Shown piece after piece: positions 1 through 7,700 of a stretch of DNA of 35,930 bases. Position numbers and translations under genes: made by a program. Source of the DNA: Sphingomonadales bacterium (GTDB taxonomy: Bacteria; Pseudomonadota; Alphaproteobacteria; Sphingomonadales; Sphingomonadaceae); NCBI GenBank assembly GCA_018971065.1, contig JAGWVC010000035.1, forward strand, positions 1 to 35,930. Reading direction: 5' to 3'. The first letter of the stretch is position 1; the number at the start of each line of letters is the position of its first letter. The notes under the pieces are model-generated. The model made no database searches. It saw nothing but the letters and a program-made list of their open reading frames with translations, and was not told where the DNA came from.

Positions 1-309
1 CATCACGCCGGGGATGGTGATCATGCCCTGCGGAGTCTTGGCGCCCAGCGTGTTGCAATCGCGCACGCCCTGCCACGGCTGCGGCGCGCGCGGCGGCTGG
101 AAGCGGTGCAGCCCGGTATCCTGCCCATAACGGATGCCGAAGAACCGCGACACGCCGCCCTGGCGCAACCCGCGCACCGTGCCCGATGTGGTGGCGACCG
201 GGGCGGTCGGAACCGCGCTATCAGCCGCGTGGAGCGTGCCGGGCAGGGCAAGCCCGGCGGTGCCGGCAAGACCGGTGGCAAGCACGGTGCGGCGGGTCAG
301 TTCGGGCAT
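1..309 (-). CDS. Type-B carboxylesterase, N-terminal part (runs off window start)
   Basis: Reading the minus strand from ATG at 309 gives 103 codons to the window edge with no stop. It begins MPELTRRTVLATGLAG, a Tat-like twin-arginine signal with a hydrophobic stretch and an Ala-rich cleavage region near residues 25-30. Next comes TTSGTVRGLRQGGVSRFFGIRYG, shown here only as the family's typical entry block: T-x-x-G-x-V-R-G, then F-x-G-I-x-Y-G, then the RFQPP segment. That order is characteristic of the carboxylesterase/para-nitrobenzyl esterase (COesterase) alpha/beta hydrolase family. The Ser-Glu-His triad would lie beyond the edge and is not visible. It starts 10 nt after the upstream LVIVD gene, so it is probably co-transcribed with it. 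Likely role: exported hydrolysis of an ester; substrate unknown. Confidence 0.8.
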   Translation of the reverse strand, partial: MPELTRRTVLATGLAGTAGLALPGTLHAADSAVPTAPVATTSGTVRGLRQGGVSRFFGIRYGQDTGLHRFQPPRAPQPWQGVRDCNTLGAKTPQGMITIPGVM

Positions 310-319
310 GGCGGCGTCC

Positions 320-1783
320 TCAGCGGCGGGCGGCGATGGCGGGCAGGTGATGCGCGGCGCGCACCGACGGCTTGAGCGCGACGACGTAGAAGCCGCTGGC
401 ATTGCAGGCGACCCAGATCTGGCCGCTCCCGGGCCGATAGCGGACGTGCGACATGCACGGGTCGCCCGGCTTGAAATAGGCGATTTCGGTGGGGTTTTCG
501 GGCTTGCGCAGATCGGCGATGCGCAGGCCGGCATACATGAAGGTGAACAGGCCCAGCCGCGTGTCGGCGGAATTGTCGACATCCTGGAAGTGCGTGCTGG
601 CCACGCCCGAACGGCCGACCAGCCCGCCGGTGGCGGCCTCGATCGCGTTGCGCGGCGGGCAGTTTCCGGGCTGGTTCATCGCCAGCCGGAATTCGCCGAC
701 CTGATGCGGGTGGGCCTCGTCGGCGATGTCGGTGATGCGCGGCCAGGCGCCGGGGCAGGCGCCCAGCTCACCGGCGTTGACCAGCATCGGCCGGCCGCCG
801 ATCCGCGCCAGCACCGGCGAATGCCAGCCGGCCTTGTGCGCGGTGCCGATCAGGCGGAATTTCGGATTCGGCCGGTGCAGCGCGAAGTCGGTGTTATCGA
901 CGATATAGACGCCGCCGGCATCGGGGCCGACCGATTCCGGGGTGGGAATGCCGGGCTTGCCGGGCTTGAACTGATGATTGAGATCGCCGCCGTGCGACGA
1001 CAGCACGCCGACGTAGATGCGCTTCGCGTCGGGGCTGAACACCAGCTCGTGCGGGGCGAAGGCATAGCTGGTGCCGTCCGCCGCCGTAATCGGGAACTTG
1101 CCCAGGAAGCGGGGGTGCTTCGTGTCCGTAATGTCCATGACCTCAATGCCGCCGTCGCCGGTGAACGGGTTCAGCACGGTTCCATAGACATAGCGCGCGT
1201 CGGGCGAGACGCGCAGGGTGTGCACCGGCTCGGGCCATTGGATCTCGGACAGCAGCTTCGGCGCGGCGCAGGCGGTGGCATCGTAAAGCGACAGCCAGCC
1301 TTCCTTGGGCGCGCTCATCCCGGCAACGCCGCCATAGTTGCTGGCGGCCAGCACGCTGCGCTTGCCCACGGTGACCGCGTGGATGGTCTCGCCGGCGGAA
1401 AGCGCGCCCTTGTCCTGGAGATAGCGGGCGACGCGGGGGTGGGCGGCGTCGCTGGCGTTGATGACCGCCACGCCCGATTTCGGCCCCACCGGCAGCATCT
1501 GCAGCGATCCGTCGGCCTTCAGCGAAACGCCGTCGCCGATGTAGGCGCAGTCGCCCGACCAGGCCATGATGACGTTGCCGGGGCGGCCGTCGATCGGCGA
1601 ATGGCCGATGACATCGACGCCCCGCGAATAAGCCTGCGGCAGGACATGATCCTCGCCAGGCATGGTCTCGCCCTGCTTGCCGGGCTCGGGATGGTCGGGC
1701 GTCGGGGCAGGGGCGGCGCCGATCAGCACCATCGCGGCGAGACTGGCAAGGGGTAGGCCGGCAAGGGGAAGGCGGATCGACAT
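320..1783 (-). CDS. Secreted LVIVD-repeat beta-propeller protein, copy 1
   Basis: 487 aa from ATG at 1783. I chose this start over ATG 1804 because GGAG lies about 9 nt before it and a Sec signal follows at once (MSIRLPLAG...LIGAAPAP). Internal repeats of the form (V/I)-x-D-I-x-(D/K)-x-x-x-P-x-x-(V/L)-G recur: VMDITDTKHPRFLGKF, ITDIADEAHPHQVGEF, IADLRKPENPTEIAYF. These match the LVIVD repeat (a beta-propeller-like family), whose biochemical role is unknown. Conserved Cys and His occur in GDCAY, FAPHE, GWHS, CPGAWP and the C-terminal GDPCMSHVRY...WVAC. A paralogue lies at 3922-5361 and shares these blocks throughout. The gene is followed by an esterase gene and preceded by a 409-nt leader with palindromes. 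Whether it is an enzyme, a binding protein or a lactonase-like propeller cannot be decided here. Confidence 0.8.
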   Translation of the reverse strand: MSIRLPLAGLPLASLAAMVLIGAAPAPTPDHPEPGKQGETMPGEDHVLPQAYSRGVDVIGHSPIDGRPGNVIMAWSGDCAYIGDGVSLKADGSLQMLPVGPKSGVAVINASDAAHPRVARYLQDKGALSAGETIHAVTVGKRSVLAASNYGGVAGMSAPKEGWLSLYDATACAAPKLLSEIQWPEPVHTLRVSPDARYVYGTVLNPFTGDGGIEVMDITDTKHPRFLGKFPITAADGTSYAFAPHELVFSPDAKRIYVGVLSSHGGDLNHQFKPGKPGIPTPESVGPDAGGVYIVDNTDFALHRPNPKFRLIGTAHKAGWHSPVLARIGGRPMLVNAGELGACPGAWPRITDIADEAHPHQVGEFRLAMNQPGNCPPRNAIEAATGGLVGRSGVASTHFQDVDNSADTRLGLFTFMYAGLRIADLRKPENPTEIAYFKPGDPCMSHVRYRPGSGQIWVACNASGFYVVALKPSVRAAHHLPAIAARR

Positions 1784-1986
1784 GCGGTGGCTCCGTGGCT
1801 TCATGGCGTGGGTTGTGTGTTCAGGACAGCGTCGGCACCGCGCGGGAAATCCGGGTGGCGATGCGCGGCAAGCCTGACAGCCGATCGATCACGTTCACTC
1901 TCCGGCGGTCGGCCGCCTGGCGCGGCTTCGTTGCCCGGCAATCGCCCGGCCCGGTCGCAGCGTGCGCCACTCCGGCGCTTCGGGCG

Positions 1987-2002
1987 ACCCCCAGTTGGGG
2001 GT
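1987..2002. promoter_or_regulatory. G/C palindrome, candidate operator (site 1 of 3)
   Basis: ACCCCCAGTTGGGGGT: seven base pairs on each side of a two-base centre, all matched. It lies about 190-210 nt upstream of LVIVD copy 1 in the leader. Similar palindromes occur at 10431-10446 and 12371-12386. Read toward the downstream gene, each ends in TGGGGGT. Inferred binding site for a shared regulator, possibly the LuxR-type protein at 11242-12363. Confidence 0.55.
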
Positions 2003-2037
2003 ATCCGATGCGTTTTGTCGATGGGCCTGGAGTGTGA

Positions 2038-2066
2038 TGACAAAAAGTGGGAATCGGTTTTTGTCA
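2038..2066. promoter_or_regulatory. Dyad TGACAAAAA-N11-TTTTTGTCA
   Basis: Perfect 9-bp arms at 2038-2046 and 2058-2066 around an 11-nt centre, in the AT-rich island between two minus-strand genes. It could be an operator for LVIVD copy 1. It could also be a weak hairpin ending the oxidoreductase transcript, but the stem is A/T-rich and makes a poor terminator. No factor can be assigned. Confidence 0.45.
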
Positions 2067-2095
2067 AAAAATTTCATGATAACAACAATTAGGGG

Positions 2096-2126
2096 ATGAT
2101 GACATTGGTCAATCTGATGTCATCAT
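2096..2126. promoter_or_regulatory. Dyad ATGATGACAT-N11-ATGTCATCAT
   Basis: Perfect 10-bp arms at 2096-2105 and 2117-2126 with an 11-nt centre. The sequence is TGACA/TGTCA-like and there is no U tract, so an operator is more likely than a terminator. It lies about 67 nt downstream of the oxidoreductase stop and about 310 nt upstream of LVIVD copy 1. Confidence 0.5.
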
Positions 2127-2192
2127 GCTCTAGGCGGCCGTGGTTAACCGCCATCGTGCGATGCTTGTCGAAATCCTGTCGGTCGGCGCGAG

Positions 2193-2708
2193 TCAGCCCT
2201 GTCGCACCCCGGTCGCATCTTCGGCGCGGAACACCGGCACGGCTGCGATGGCCTTCATCATCACCAGCGGGATCACGCGGTCGGTCGAGGCTTGGTAATT
2301 GCCATAGAACGGGTGGCAATCGACGATGAAATTCCACACCTTGTCGCGCTCGCCGCCATCGGGCTCGCGCCACTGCGCGCGGAACGCCTGGGTGGCGATC
2401 TGGAATTCGACTTCGGCCATTTGCCGGATGTTCAGATACCACTCGGGGTGATGGTCGGCGCCGCCCTTGGATGCCACGATCACCACCTCGCCGCCGATGT
2501 CGGCATAGCAGAGCGGGGTGATGAACACCTTGCCGCTGTTGCGGCCAGTGTATTTCACCAGGCAATGCGTGGCGAACGACCGGCCGCCGGCGGCGGTTAT
2601 GTCCATGATGTGGCCTTCGGCGCCGCCCGATGCCAGGTACATGGCGCGGTGCTCGGCCGCCCAGTCGCGCCTGGCCTCGCGAATGACCTGCATGGATTCG
2701 TCGCTCAT
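2193..2708 (-). CDS. Ddn/DUF385-type (deazaflavin-dependent nitroreductase family) oxidoreductase
   Basis: 171 aa from ATG at 2708. GGGGAG sits about 8 nt upstream, which is why I prefer it to the in-frame ATG at 2726. The core reads KYTGRNSGKVFITPLCY, then VIVASKGGADHHPEWYLNI, then VEFQI. These are the hallmark blocks of the F420H2-dependent quinone reductase/nitroreductase family (split beta-barrel): T-G-R-x-S-G-K for cofactor phosphate contact and S-K-G-G-x-x-x-H-P-x-W-Y-x-N. In actinobacteria such proteins use F420, but alphaproteobacteria usually do not make F420, so the cofactor here is uncertain. It is divergent from a LysR gene 94 nt away, a common arrangement for a regulator and its target. 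The substrate could be a quinone or aromatic intermediate of the neighbouring pathway; that is inference. Confidence 0.8.
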   Translation of the reverse strand: MSDESMQVIREARRDWAAEHRAMYLASGGAEGHIMDITAAGGRSFATHCLVKYTGRNSGKVFITPLCYADIGGEVVIVASKGGADHHPEWYLNIRQMAEVEFQIATQAFRAQWREPDGGERDKVWNFIVDCHPFYGNYQASTDRVIPLVMMKAIAAVPVFRAEDATGVRQG

Positions 2709-2802
2709 CGTGGGCTCCCCGGACATGGTGTTCGTCGCGACTTGCCCTGTGTGCCGCCATGCTGTCTAATGCCAAATCCATTCAACCTTATGCGGATTGT
2801 GC

Positions 2803-3678
2803 ATGGACATCTCGCTCAGCCGCCTGCTTCACATGGTTGTGGTGGCGCGCTGCGGCAGTTTCTCGGCGGCGGCCAAGGAACTCAACATGAGCCAACCCGC
2901 GCTCAGCCGCAGCATCGCCGCGATCGAGGCGCGCTATGGCTTCCGGTTGTTCAACCGCGTCGGGCACGGGGTGGAACCGACAGCGGCGGGGGTGCAGGTG
3001 ATCGCGCAGGCCCAGCCGCTGCTTCAGGGGCTGCGCGTGTTCGACAGCAACCTGCATCTGTTCGGCTCGGGCAAGGCGGGCAAGCTGGCGATCGGCGTCA
3101 CCCCGTTGCTGGCCAGCGCGCTGCTGGCGCGGTTCTCGATCGATTTTCTGACGCCCGACGGCCGGGCGCGGTTGCGCGTGGCGATCCGGCCGGGGCAGGA
3201 CCTGCTGTCGATGCTGCGCAACGACGAGATCGAAATCTGCTTCTTCCCCGAAGGGCACATCGCCCCCAGCGCCGATCTTGACATAGCCGTCGTCGGCGCG
3301 GTGATGCCGGCGTGCATCGTGCGCGACGGGCATCCGCTGACCCGGTTGGCGCAACCGACGCTGGCCGATCTGGCCGCCTTCCCGTGGGGCAGCTCGGTGG
3401 AGCCGCCATTCGCGCCGGCCGTGCCCAGCCTGTCGGGGGTGATCTGCGACAATTATCACGTCCTGCGCGACGCGGTGCTGGCCAGCGATCTGGTCTGCAT
3501 CTGCTCGGAGGATTTCGTTGCCGGCGAACTTGCCGCTGGCACGCTTCGCACGATCAGCATCGACGGGTTGCCGCTGCGCCCGACGACCATTTTCGTGGCG
3601 CGGCTGTCGGGGCGGATCGATTCGCCGCTGGCGGTGGAAGCGATCAGGCGCATGGCGGGGTATCTCCGGCCCGGTTGA
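2803..3678 (+). CDS. LysR-family transcriptional regulator
   Basis: 291 aa from ATG 2803; a TTG at 2797 could add two residues. The N-terminal winged helix-turn-helix is clear: MDISLSRLLHMVVVARCGSFSAAAKELNMSQPALSRSI, given as the classic pattern L-x-x-F/V...G-S-F-x-x-A-A-x-x-L-x-x-S-Q-P-A-L-S-x-x-I (residues about 1-60). A type-2 periplasmic-binding-like effector domain follows at about 90-290, beginning GKLAIGVTPLLAS. The gene is divergent from the Ddn-like oxidoreductase gene and probably controls it, itself, or both. The next plus-strand gene, LVIVD copy 2, starts 243 nt downstream behind its own AT-rich leader. The inducer is unknown. Confidence 0.9.
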   Translation: MDISLSRLLHMVVVARCGSFSAAAKELNMSQPALSRSIAAIEARYGFRLFNRVGHGVEPTAAGVQVIAQAQPLLQGLRVFDSNLHLFGSGKAGKLAIGVTPLLASALLARFSIDFLTPDGRARLRVAIRPGQDLLSMLRNDEIEICFFPEGHIAPSADLDIAVVGAVMPACIVRDGHPLTRLAQPTLADLAAFPWGSSVEPPFAPAVPSLSGVICDNYHVLRDAVLASDLVCICSEDFVAGELAAGTLRTISIDGLPLRPTTIFVARLSGRIDSPLAVEAIRRMAGYLRPG

Positions 3679-3921
3679 TGCGCGCTGGCATCGGCGTGGA
3701 CGGCCTGCGCCAATCGCGTGGCGCAGCCGGCCTGCGGCTTGGTCGGCGTATATATCTTGTCATATCAGGTGCGTGAAAAGCCGCATATTTGGCTATATAG
3801 TATACAATAATCGGGAATTTGCCGGTTCTGGCCTGAACGCGGCTTGCGTAACCGACCAAGTGTATGGTAGGCGTATTGGTATGGCCAATTTTGCGACAGG
3901 CCTGGAAGGATGGGGGCCGTG
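3679..3921 (+). promoter_or_regulatory. AT-rich leader of the LVIVD copy 2 operon
   Basis: No gene is visible. At about 3745-3820 the base composition drops sharply in GC, with runs such as TATATATCTTGTCATATC and CTATATAGTATACAATAATC containing the palindrome GTATAC. This is where a promoter for the downstream operon (LVIVD, acyl-CoA synthetase, nitroreductase, SGNH hydrolase) is expected. I could not fix a convincing -35/-10 pair. Confidence 0.4.
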
Positions 3922-5361
3922 ATGGCAGGTTTGACAGCACCGGTGTTCGCGCGGGGGTGGATGGCGGCAGCGGCGCTGTCGGTGGTTTCGGTCGCATCGG
4001 CCGCCACGCCCGATCGCCCGGAGCCGGGCTTGCAAGGGCAGCAGATGCCCGCCGACAACCCCGGCAGCGTGCTGGCAACGCCCTATTCCACAGGTGTCAG
4101 CGTCGTCGGCCACGAACCGCTGGGCGGGCGCGATTCGAACCTGCAACTGGCCTGGGTCGATCATTGCGCCTATGTTTCCAGCACATCGCCGAAATTCCTG
4201 ATGTGGGGCATGAAGGCGCCGGCCGAATCGTTCGGCGTGGCGGTGATCGACGTGCGCAACCCGCGCGCGCCCCGGCAGGTGGGGCTGCTGCGCGATCGCG
4301 GATCGCTTTATGCATCGGAAACGCTGCACGCGGTAACGGCGGGCGGGCGCAAGGTGCTGGTGGCCGGATCGTATGGTGCCAAGGACGATGCCGCCTACAC
4401 CGATGTCTATGACGTGTCCGATTGCCTGCATCCCCGGCACATGGCCGAGATCAAGTGGCCCGAAAGCGTCCACACGCTGACCCTGTCGGCCAATGGCAAG
4501 CGGCTTTACGCCACCCGGATCGAGCCGTTCACCGGCAAGGGCGGGATCGATGTCGAGGACATCTCGAACCTGGCGAAGCCGCGCTATGTCGGCAAGTTCC
4601 CGGCAACCCGGCCCGATGGCACCTCGTTCGAATTCGCCCCGCACGAGATGTCGATCAGCCCCGACGAGAAGCGCATCTATGCCGGGGTGATCTCGTCATC
4701 GGGCGGCGATCTCAATGCGGGGGTGAAGATCTTCCCGCCCAACCGCGACGGGCTGGGGCCGGATGCCGGCGGCATCTACATCTTCGACAACAGCGATCTG
4801 GCGCTGGGCCGGGCGAAGCCGAAGCTGCGGCTGATCGGCACGGCGCTGCACGGGGGCTGGCATTCGGTGATGCGCGCCCGCATCAATGGCGTGCCGCATC
4901 TGGTCGGCGGTGGCGAACTGCTGGCGTGTCCCGGCTCGTGGCCGAAGCTCGTCAACATCGCCGATGAGCGCAAGCCGGTGATCGACGGCGAAATCCGGCT
5001 GGCGATGAACCATGCCGAAAACTGCCCGGCGTGGAGCGCGACCGAGAAGGGCAGCGGCGGAATTTCGCCCGATGCCGGCACCGCAACGATCCATTTCAAT
5101 GATGTCGATAGCGCTACCGACACCCGGCTGGGGCTGATCAACTTCCTGTGGGCGGGCCTGCGCGTGTTCGATATCCGCAAGCCGGCGGCGCCGCACGAAG
5201 TCGCCTATTTTAAGCCCGGTGACGGGTGCGGCGGGCACGTGCGCTATCTGCCCGGCACCGGCGAAATCTGGCTGGCCTGCGGATCGAGCGGATTCTGGGT
5301 GTTGCAACTGAAGCCGGATGTGCGCGCCGCCGTCGGGTTGCCCAGGCTGGCCGGTCGGTGA
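3922..5361 (+). CDS. Secreted LVIVD-repeat beta-propeller protein, copy 2
   Basis: 479 aa from ATG 3922, with GGAAGGA about 11 nt upstream; an ATG at 3910 overlaps that Shine-Dalgarno and is less likely. It begins with a Sec signal (MAGLTAPVFARGWMAAAALSVVSVASA). LVIVD-like repeats include VIDVRNPRAPRQVGLL, VEDISNLAKPRYVGKF, LVNIADERKPVIDGEI and VFDIRKPAAPHEVAYF. It matches copy 1 (320-1783) along its whole length: both start the mature part with PD-x-PEPG-x-QG, and both carry FAPHE, GPDAGG-x-YI, GWHS, CPG-x-WP, HF-x-DVD and a C-terminal HVRY-x-PG-x-G-x-IW-x-AC block. It opens a four-gene plus-strand run; the acyl-CoA synthetase follows after 21 nt. The paired, dispersed copies suggest related exported roles in the same pathway; the function itself is not known. 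Confidence 0.8.
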   Translation: MAGLTAPVFARGWMAAAALSVVSVASAATPDRPEPGLQGQQMPADNPGSVLATPYSTGVSVVGHEPLGGRDSNLQLAWVDHCAYVSSTSPKFLMWGMKAPAESFGVAVIDVRNPRAPRQVGLLRDRGSLYASETLHAVTAGGRKVLVAGSYGAKDDAAYTDVYDVSDCLHPRHMAEIKWPESVHTLTLSANGKRLYATRIEPFTGKGGIDVEDISNLAKPRYVGKFPATRPDGTSFEFAPHEMSISPDEKRIYAGVISSSGGDLNAGVKIFPPNRDGLGPDAGGIYIFDNSDLALGRAKPKLRLIGTALHGGWHSVMRARINGVPHLVGGGELLACPGSWPKLVNIADERKPVIDGEIRLAMNHAENCPAWSATEKGSGGISPDAGTATIHFNDVDSATDTRLGLINFLWAGLRVFDIRKPAAPHEVAYFKPGDGCGGHVRYLPGTGEIWLACGSSGFWVLQLKPDVRAAVGLPRLAGR

Positions 5362-5382
5362 TGACGAAAAGGGGGACTTGCC

Positions 5383-7032
5383 GTGGCGGAATTGTCGGGT
5401 GCCGTCGTGCTTGACGCGCGCGTCGCCGAACTGATCGCGCGCTATGCCGGGGCGGATGTCTGCGCCGCGCACATACTGTGCGATCGCCACCCGGCCGACG
5501 CGCTGGCCTATCGGGTGATTGCCGACGACCTTTCGGCGCGCGACCTGACTTATGGTGAGTTGCGTGACGAATCCGAACGGTTCGCCGCTGGCCTTGCCGC
5601 GCTGGGGGTGGGGCCGGGCGACCGGGTGGCGACGCTGATGGGCAAGAGCCGGCGCTATCTGGTGGCGCTGATGGCGATCTGGCGGCTGGGGGCGGTGCAT
5701 GTGCCGCTGTTCACCGCGTTCGCCCCGGCGGCGATTGCCTATCGCCTGCGCGGCAGCGACGCCAAAGTGGTGCTGTGCGATGCCGGGCAGCGCGCCAAGC
5801 TGGCACCGGGCGACGACATGCCGGCGCAAGCGCCGTGGCAGGTGGTCAGCACCGGCACGCCGGGCGATGGCGCGCATGGCTTCGATGACCTGCTGGCCAG
5901 CACCGGCCCACGCCCGGCGGCGGTGGCGATGGGCGGCGATGCGCCGCTGATCCACATCTACACTTCGGGCACCACCGGCAATCCCAAGGGCGTGCTGGTG
6001 CCGATCCGCGCGCTGGCCTCGTTCCAGGCTTATGCCGAATTCGGGCTGGGGCTGGTGGCCGACGATATCTACTGGTGCGCGGCCGATCCGGGCTGGGCCT
6101 ATGGGCTGTACTATGGCGTGCTGGCCACGTTCATGACCGGCGTGCGCAGCGTGCTGTTCGAGGGCGGGTTTTCGGCCGAAAAGACGCTGGCGATCCTGGC
6201 CGATCATGGCGTCACCAACTTTGCCGCCGCGCCCACCGTCTATCGCTCACTGCGCGGCGCCGGGCTGGCAGCGCCGCCGGGGCTGGCGCTGCGTGCCGCC
6301 TCCAGCGCGGGCGAGCCGCTGACCCCCGACGTCAACGCCTGGGCCGAAGGCGCGCTGGGGGTGACGGTGCATGACCACTATGGCCAGACCGAGGCCGGGA
6401 TGCTGATCAACAACCATCACCATCCGCTGGTGCGCCGTCCGATCCGGCCGAAGTCGATGGGCCACGCGATGCCTGGCTGGCACGCCACGGTGCTGGCCGA
6501 CGATGCCGACCGCGAACTGCCGCCGGGCGAGACCGGGCGGGTGGTGATGGACGTGGCGCGCAGCCCGCTGCTGTGGTTCGACGGCTATGACGGCGATCCG
6601 GCAAAGGTGGCGGGCAAGCTGTCCGCCGACGGCCGCTGGTACCTGACCGGCGATACCGGCAGCCGCGACGAGGACGGCACTTTCCACTTCTCGTCGCGCG
6701 ACGACGATGTGATCATCATGGCCGGCTACCGCATCGGGCCGTTCGAGGTGGAATCGGCGATGGCGTCGCACCCGGCGGTGGCCGAATGCGCGGTGATCGC
6801 GGTGCCCGACGATGTGCGCGGCGAGGTGATCGAGGCTTATGCGGTGCTGGCCGCCGGGCACGCCGCTTCGGACGAACTGGCGCGCGACATCCAGCAATGG
6901 GTGAAGATGCGCTATGCCGCCCATGCCTACCCGCGCGCCGTGCATTTCATCGCGGCGATGCCCCGGACGCCCAGCGGCAAGATCCAGCGCTTCGTGCTGA
7001 AGCAGCAGCGGCTGGCGGAGCTTGCGGTGTGA
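5383..7032 (+). CDS. Acyl-CoA synthetase (AMP-binding, ANL superfamily)
   Basis: 549 aa from GTG 5383. It activates a carboxylic acid with ATP and CoA. The P-loop YTSGTTGNPKG is at residues 193-203, the adenylate motif HDHYGQTEAG at about 330-340, the hinge/ribose-binding segment WYLTGDTGSRDEDG at about 424-437, and the C-terminal catalytic lysine motif TPSGKIQRF near 530. The layout resembles the medium-chain/acetyl-type acyl-CoA synthetases rather than long-chain FadD. It is soluble, with no signal peptide. Its stop overlaps the GTG start of the nitroreductase in a GTGA, so the two are translationally coupled. In this context it probably activates an acid freed by the neighbouring esterases, possibly an aromatic or cinnamic acid; this is inference and the acid is not identifiable from sequence. 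Confidence 0.88.
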   Translation: MAELSGAVVLDARVAELIARYAGADVCAAHILCDRHPADALAYRVIADDLSARDLTYGELRDESERFAAGLAALGVGPGDRVATLMGKSRRYLVALMAIWRLGAVHVPLFTAFAPAAIAYRLRGSDAKVVLCDAGQRAKLAPGDDMPAQAPWQVVSTGTPGDGAHGFDDLLASTGPRPAAVAMGGDAPLIHIYTSGTTGNPKGVLVPIRALASFQAYAEFGLGLVADDIYWCAADPGWAYGLYYGVLATFMTGVRSVLFEGGFSAEKTLAILADHGVTNFAAAPTVYRSLRGAGLAAPPGLALRAASSAGEPLTPDVNAWAEGALGVTVHDHYGQTEAGMLINNHHHPLVRRPIRPKSMGHAMPGWHATVLADDADRELPPGETGRVVMDVARSPLLWFDGYDGDPAKVAGKLSADGRWYLTGDTGSRDEDGTFHFSSRDDDVIIMAGYRIGPFEVESAMASHPAVAECAVIAVPDDVRGEVIEAYAVLAAGHAASDELARDIQQWVKMRYAAHAYPRAVHFIAAMPRTPSGKIQRFVLKQQRLAELAV

Positions 7033-7700
7033 GTGGTGCAGACGTGATTGCCGCCGTCACCGGGCGCCGCTCGGTACGGCGGTTCCTGCCGACGCCGGTG
7101 GCCCGGGAAACGGTGCGCGCGATCCTGGCGGGGGCCGCGCGCGCGCCGTCGGGCACCAATATCCAGCCGTGGCGGGTCCACGTGGTCATGGGTGCCGCGC
7201 GCGACCGGCTGGCGGCCGCGGGCCGCGCGGCGGGCGAGGCCGACGATTTCAGCCTGGAATATGTCTATGTGCCCGATCGGCTGGAGGAACCGTATCGATC
7301 GCGGCGGCGCAAGGTGGGGTTCGATCTTTACGCGCTCTATGGCGTCGATCGTGACGACATGGCGGGGCGCAAGGCGGCGATGTTGCGCAACTACGACTTC
7401 TTCGGCGCACCGGTGGGGCTGTTCTTCACGATGGAACGGGCGATGGCGCAGGGCGCCTGGCTCGATTGCGGCATGTTCATGCAGAACGTGATGGTGCTGG
7501 CGCGGGCTTGCGGGCTGGAGACCTGCCCGCAACAGGCGTGGTGCGATATCGGCGGGGTGGTCCATGCCGAACTGGGCATTCCCGATGATCACATCGTACT
7601 TTCGGGCATGGCACTGGGGTTTGCCGACCCGGCTGCGCGCGAAAATACATTGGTAACCGAGCGGGTTGGTGTGGAGGAATTTGCGACATGGCATGGCTAA
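7029..7700 (+). CDS. Nitroreductase-family FMN oxidoreductase
   Basis: 223 aa from GTG 7029, overlapping the stop of the acyl-CoA synthetase by 4 nt. It opens VIAAVTGRRSVRRFLPTPV, with the R-R-S-x-R FMN phosphate-binding motif, then RAPSGTNIQPWRVHVV, the P-S-x-x-N-x-Q-P-W block typical of the NfsB/BluB-like fold. The C-terminal segment CGLETCPQQAWCDIGGVVHAELG carries the usual flavin-proximal G-L-E/G and a final nucleotide-binding region. It is expected to be a cytosolic homodimer using NAD(P)H to reduce a nitro, quinone or enone group. Close coupling to the acyl-CoA synthetase suggests it works on the acid or its CoA ester, for example as an ene-reductase-like step; that is speculative. The next gene overlaps its end by 13 nt. 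Confidence 0.87.
   Translation: MSGADVIAAVTGRRSVRRFLPTPVARETVRAILAGAARAPSGTNIQPWRVHVVMGAARDRLAAAGRAAGEADDFSLEYVYVPDRLEEPYRSRRRKVGFDLYALYGVDRDDMAGRKAAMLRNYDFFGAPVGLFFTMERAMAQGAWLDCGMFMQNVMVLARACGLETCPQQAWCDIGGVVHAELGIPDDHIVLSGMALGFADPAARENTLVTERVGVEEFATWHG

Larger units (their letters stand above)
1784..2192. other. 409-nt intergenic leader upstream of LVIVD copy 1
   Basis: I see no convincing gene here. The stretch separates the stop of the Ddn-like oxidoreductase gene (2193) from the start of LVIVD copy 1, both on the minus strand. It contains a 16-bp G/C palindrome (1987-2002), an AT-rich island at about 2036-2100 that stands out from the GC-rich surroundings, and two dyads with 9-bp and 10-bp arms (2038-2066 and 2096-2126). 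A short GGCGG-TCGG-CCGCC hairpin lies at 1904-1917. The make-up suggests a regulated promoter for the LVIVD/esterase transcript. Short open frames present here have no recognisable domain. Confidence 0.6.

Noticed and set aside
134..1756. A 540-codon open frame on the plus strand opposite LVIVD copy 1
   Set aside because: It is antisense to a gene with a signal peptide and family repeats. Its composition (Arg, Gly, Ala, His, Gln rich) is the usual by-product of GC-rich third positions, and no domain is seen.
3750..3820. The AT-rich patch before LVIVD copy 2 as a sign of horizontal transfer or a phage attachment site
   Set aside because: It is short, lies exactly where a promoter is expected, and has no flanking repeats, tRNA or integrase gene.
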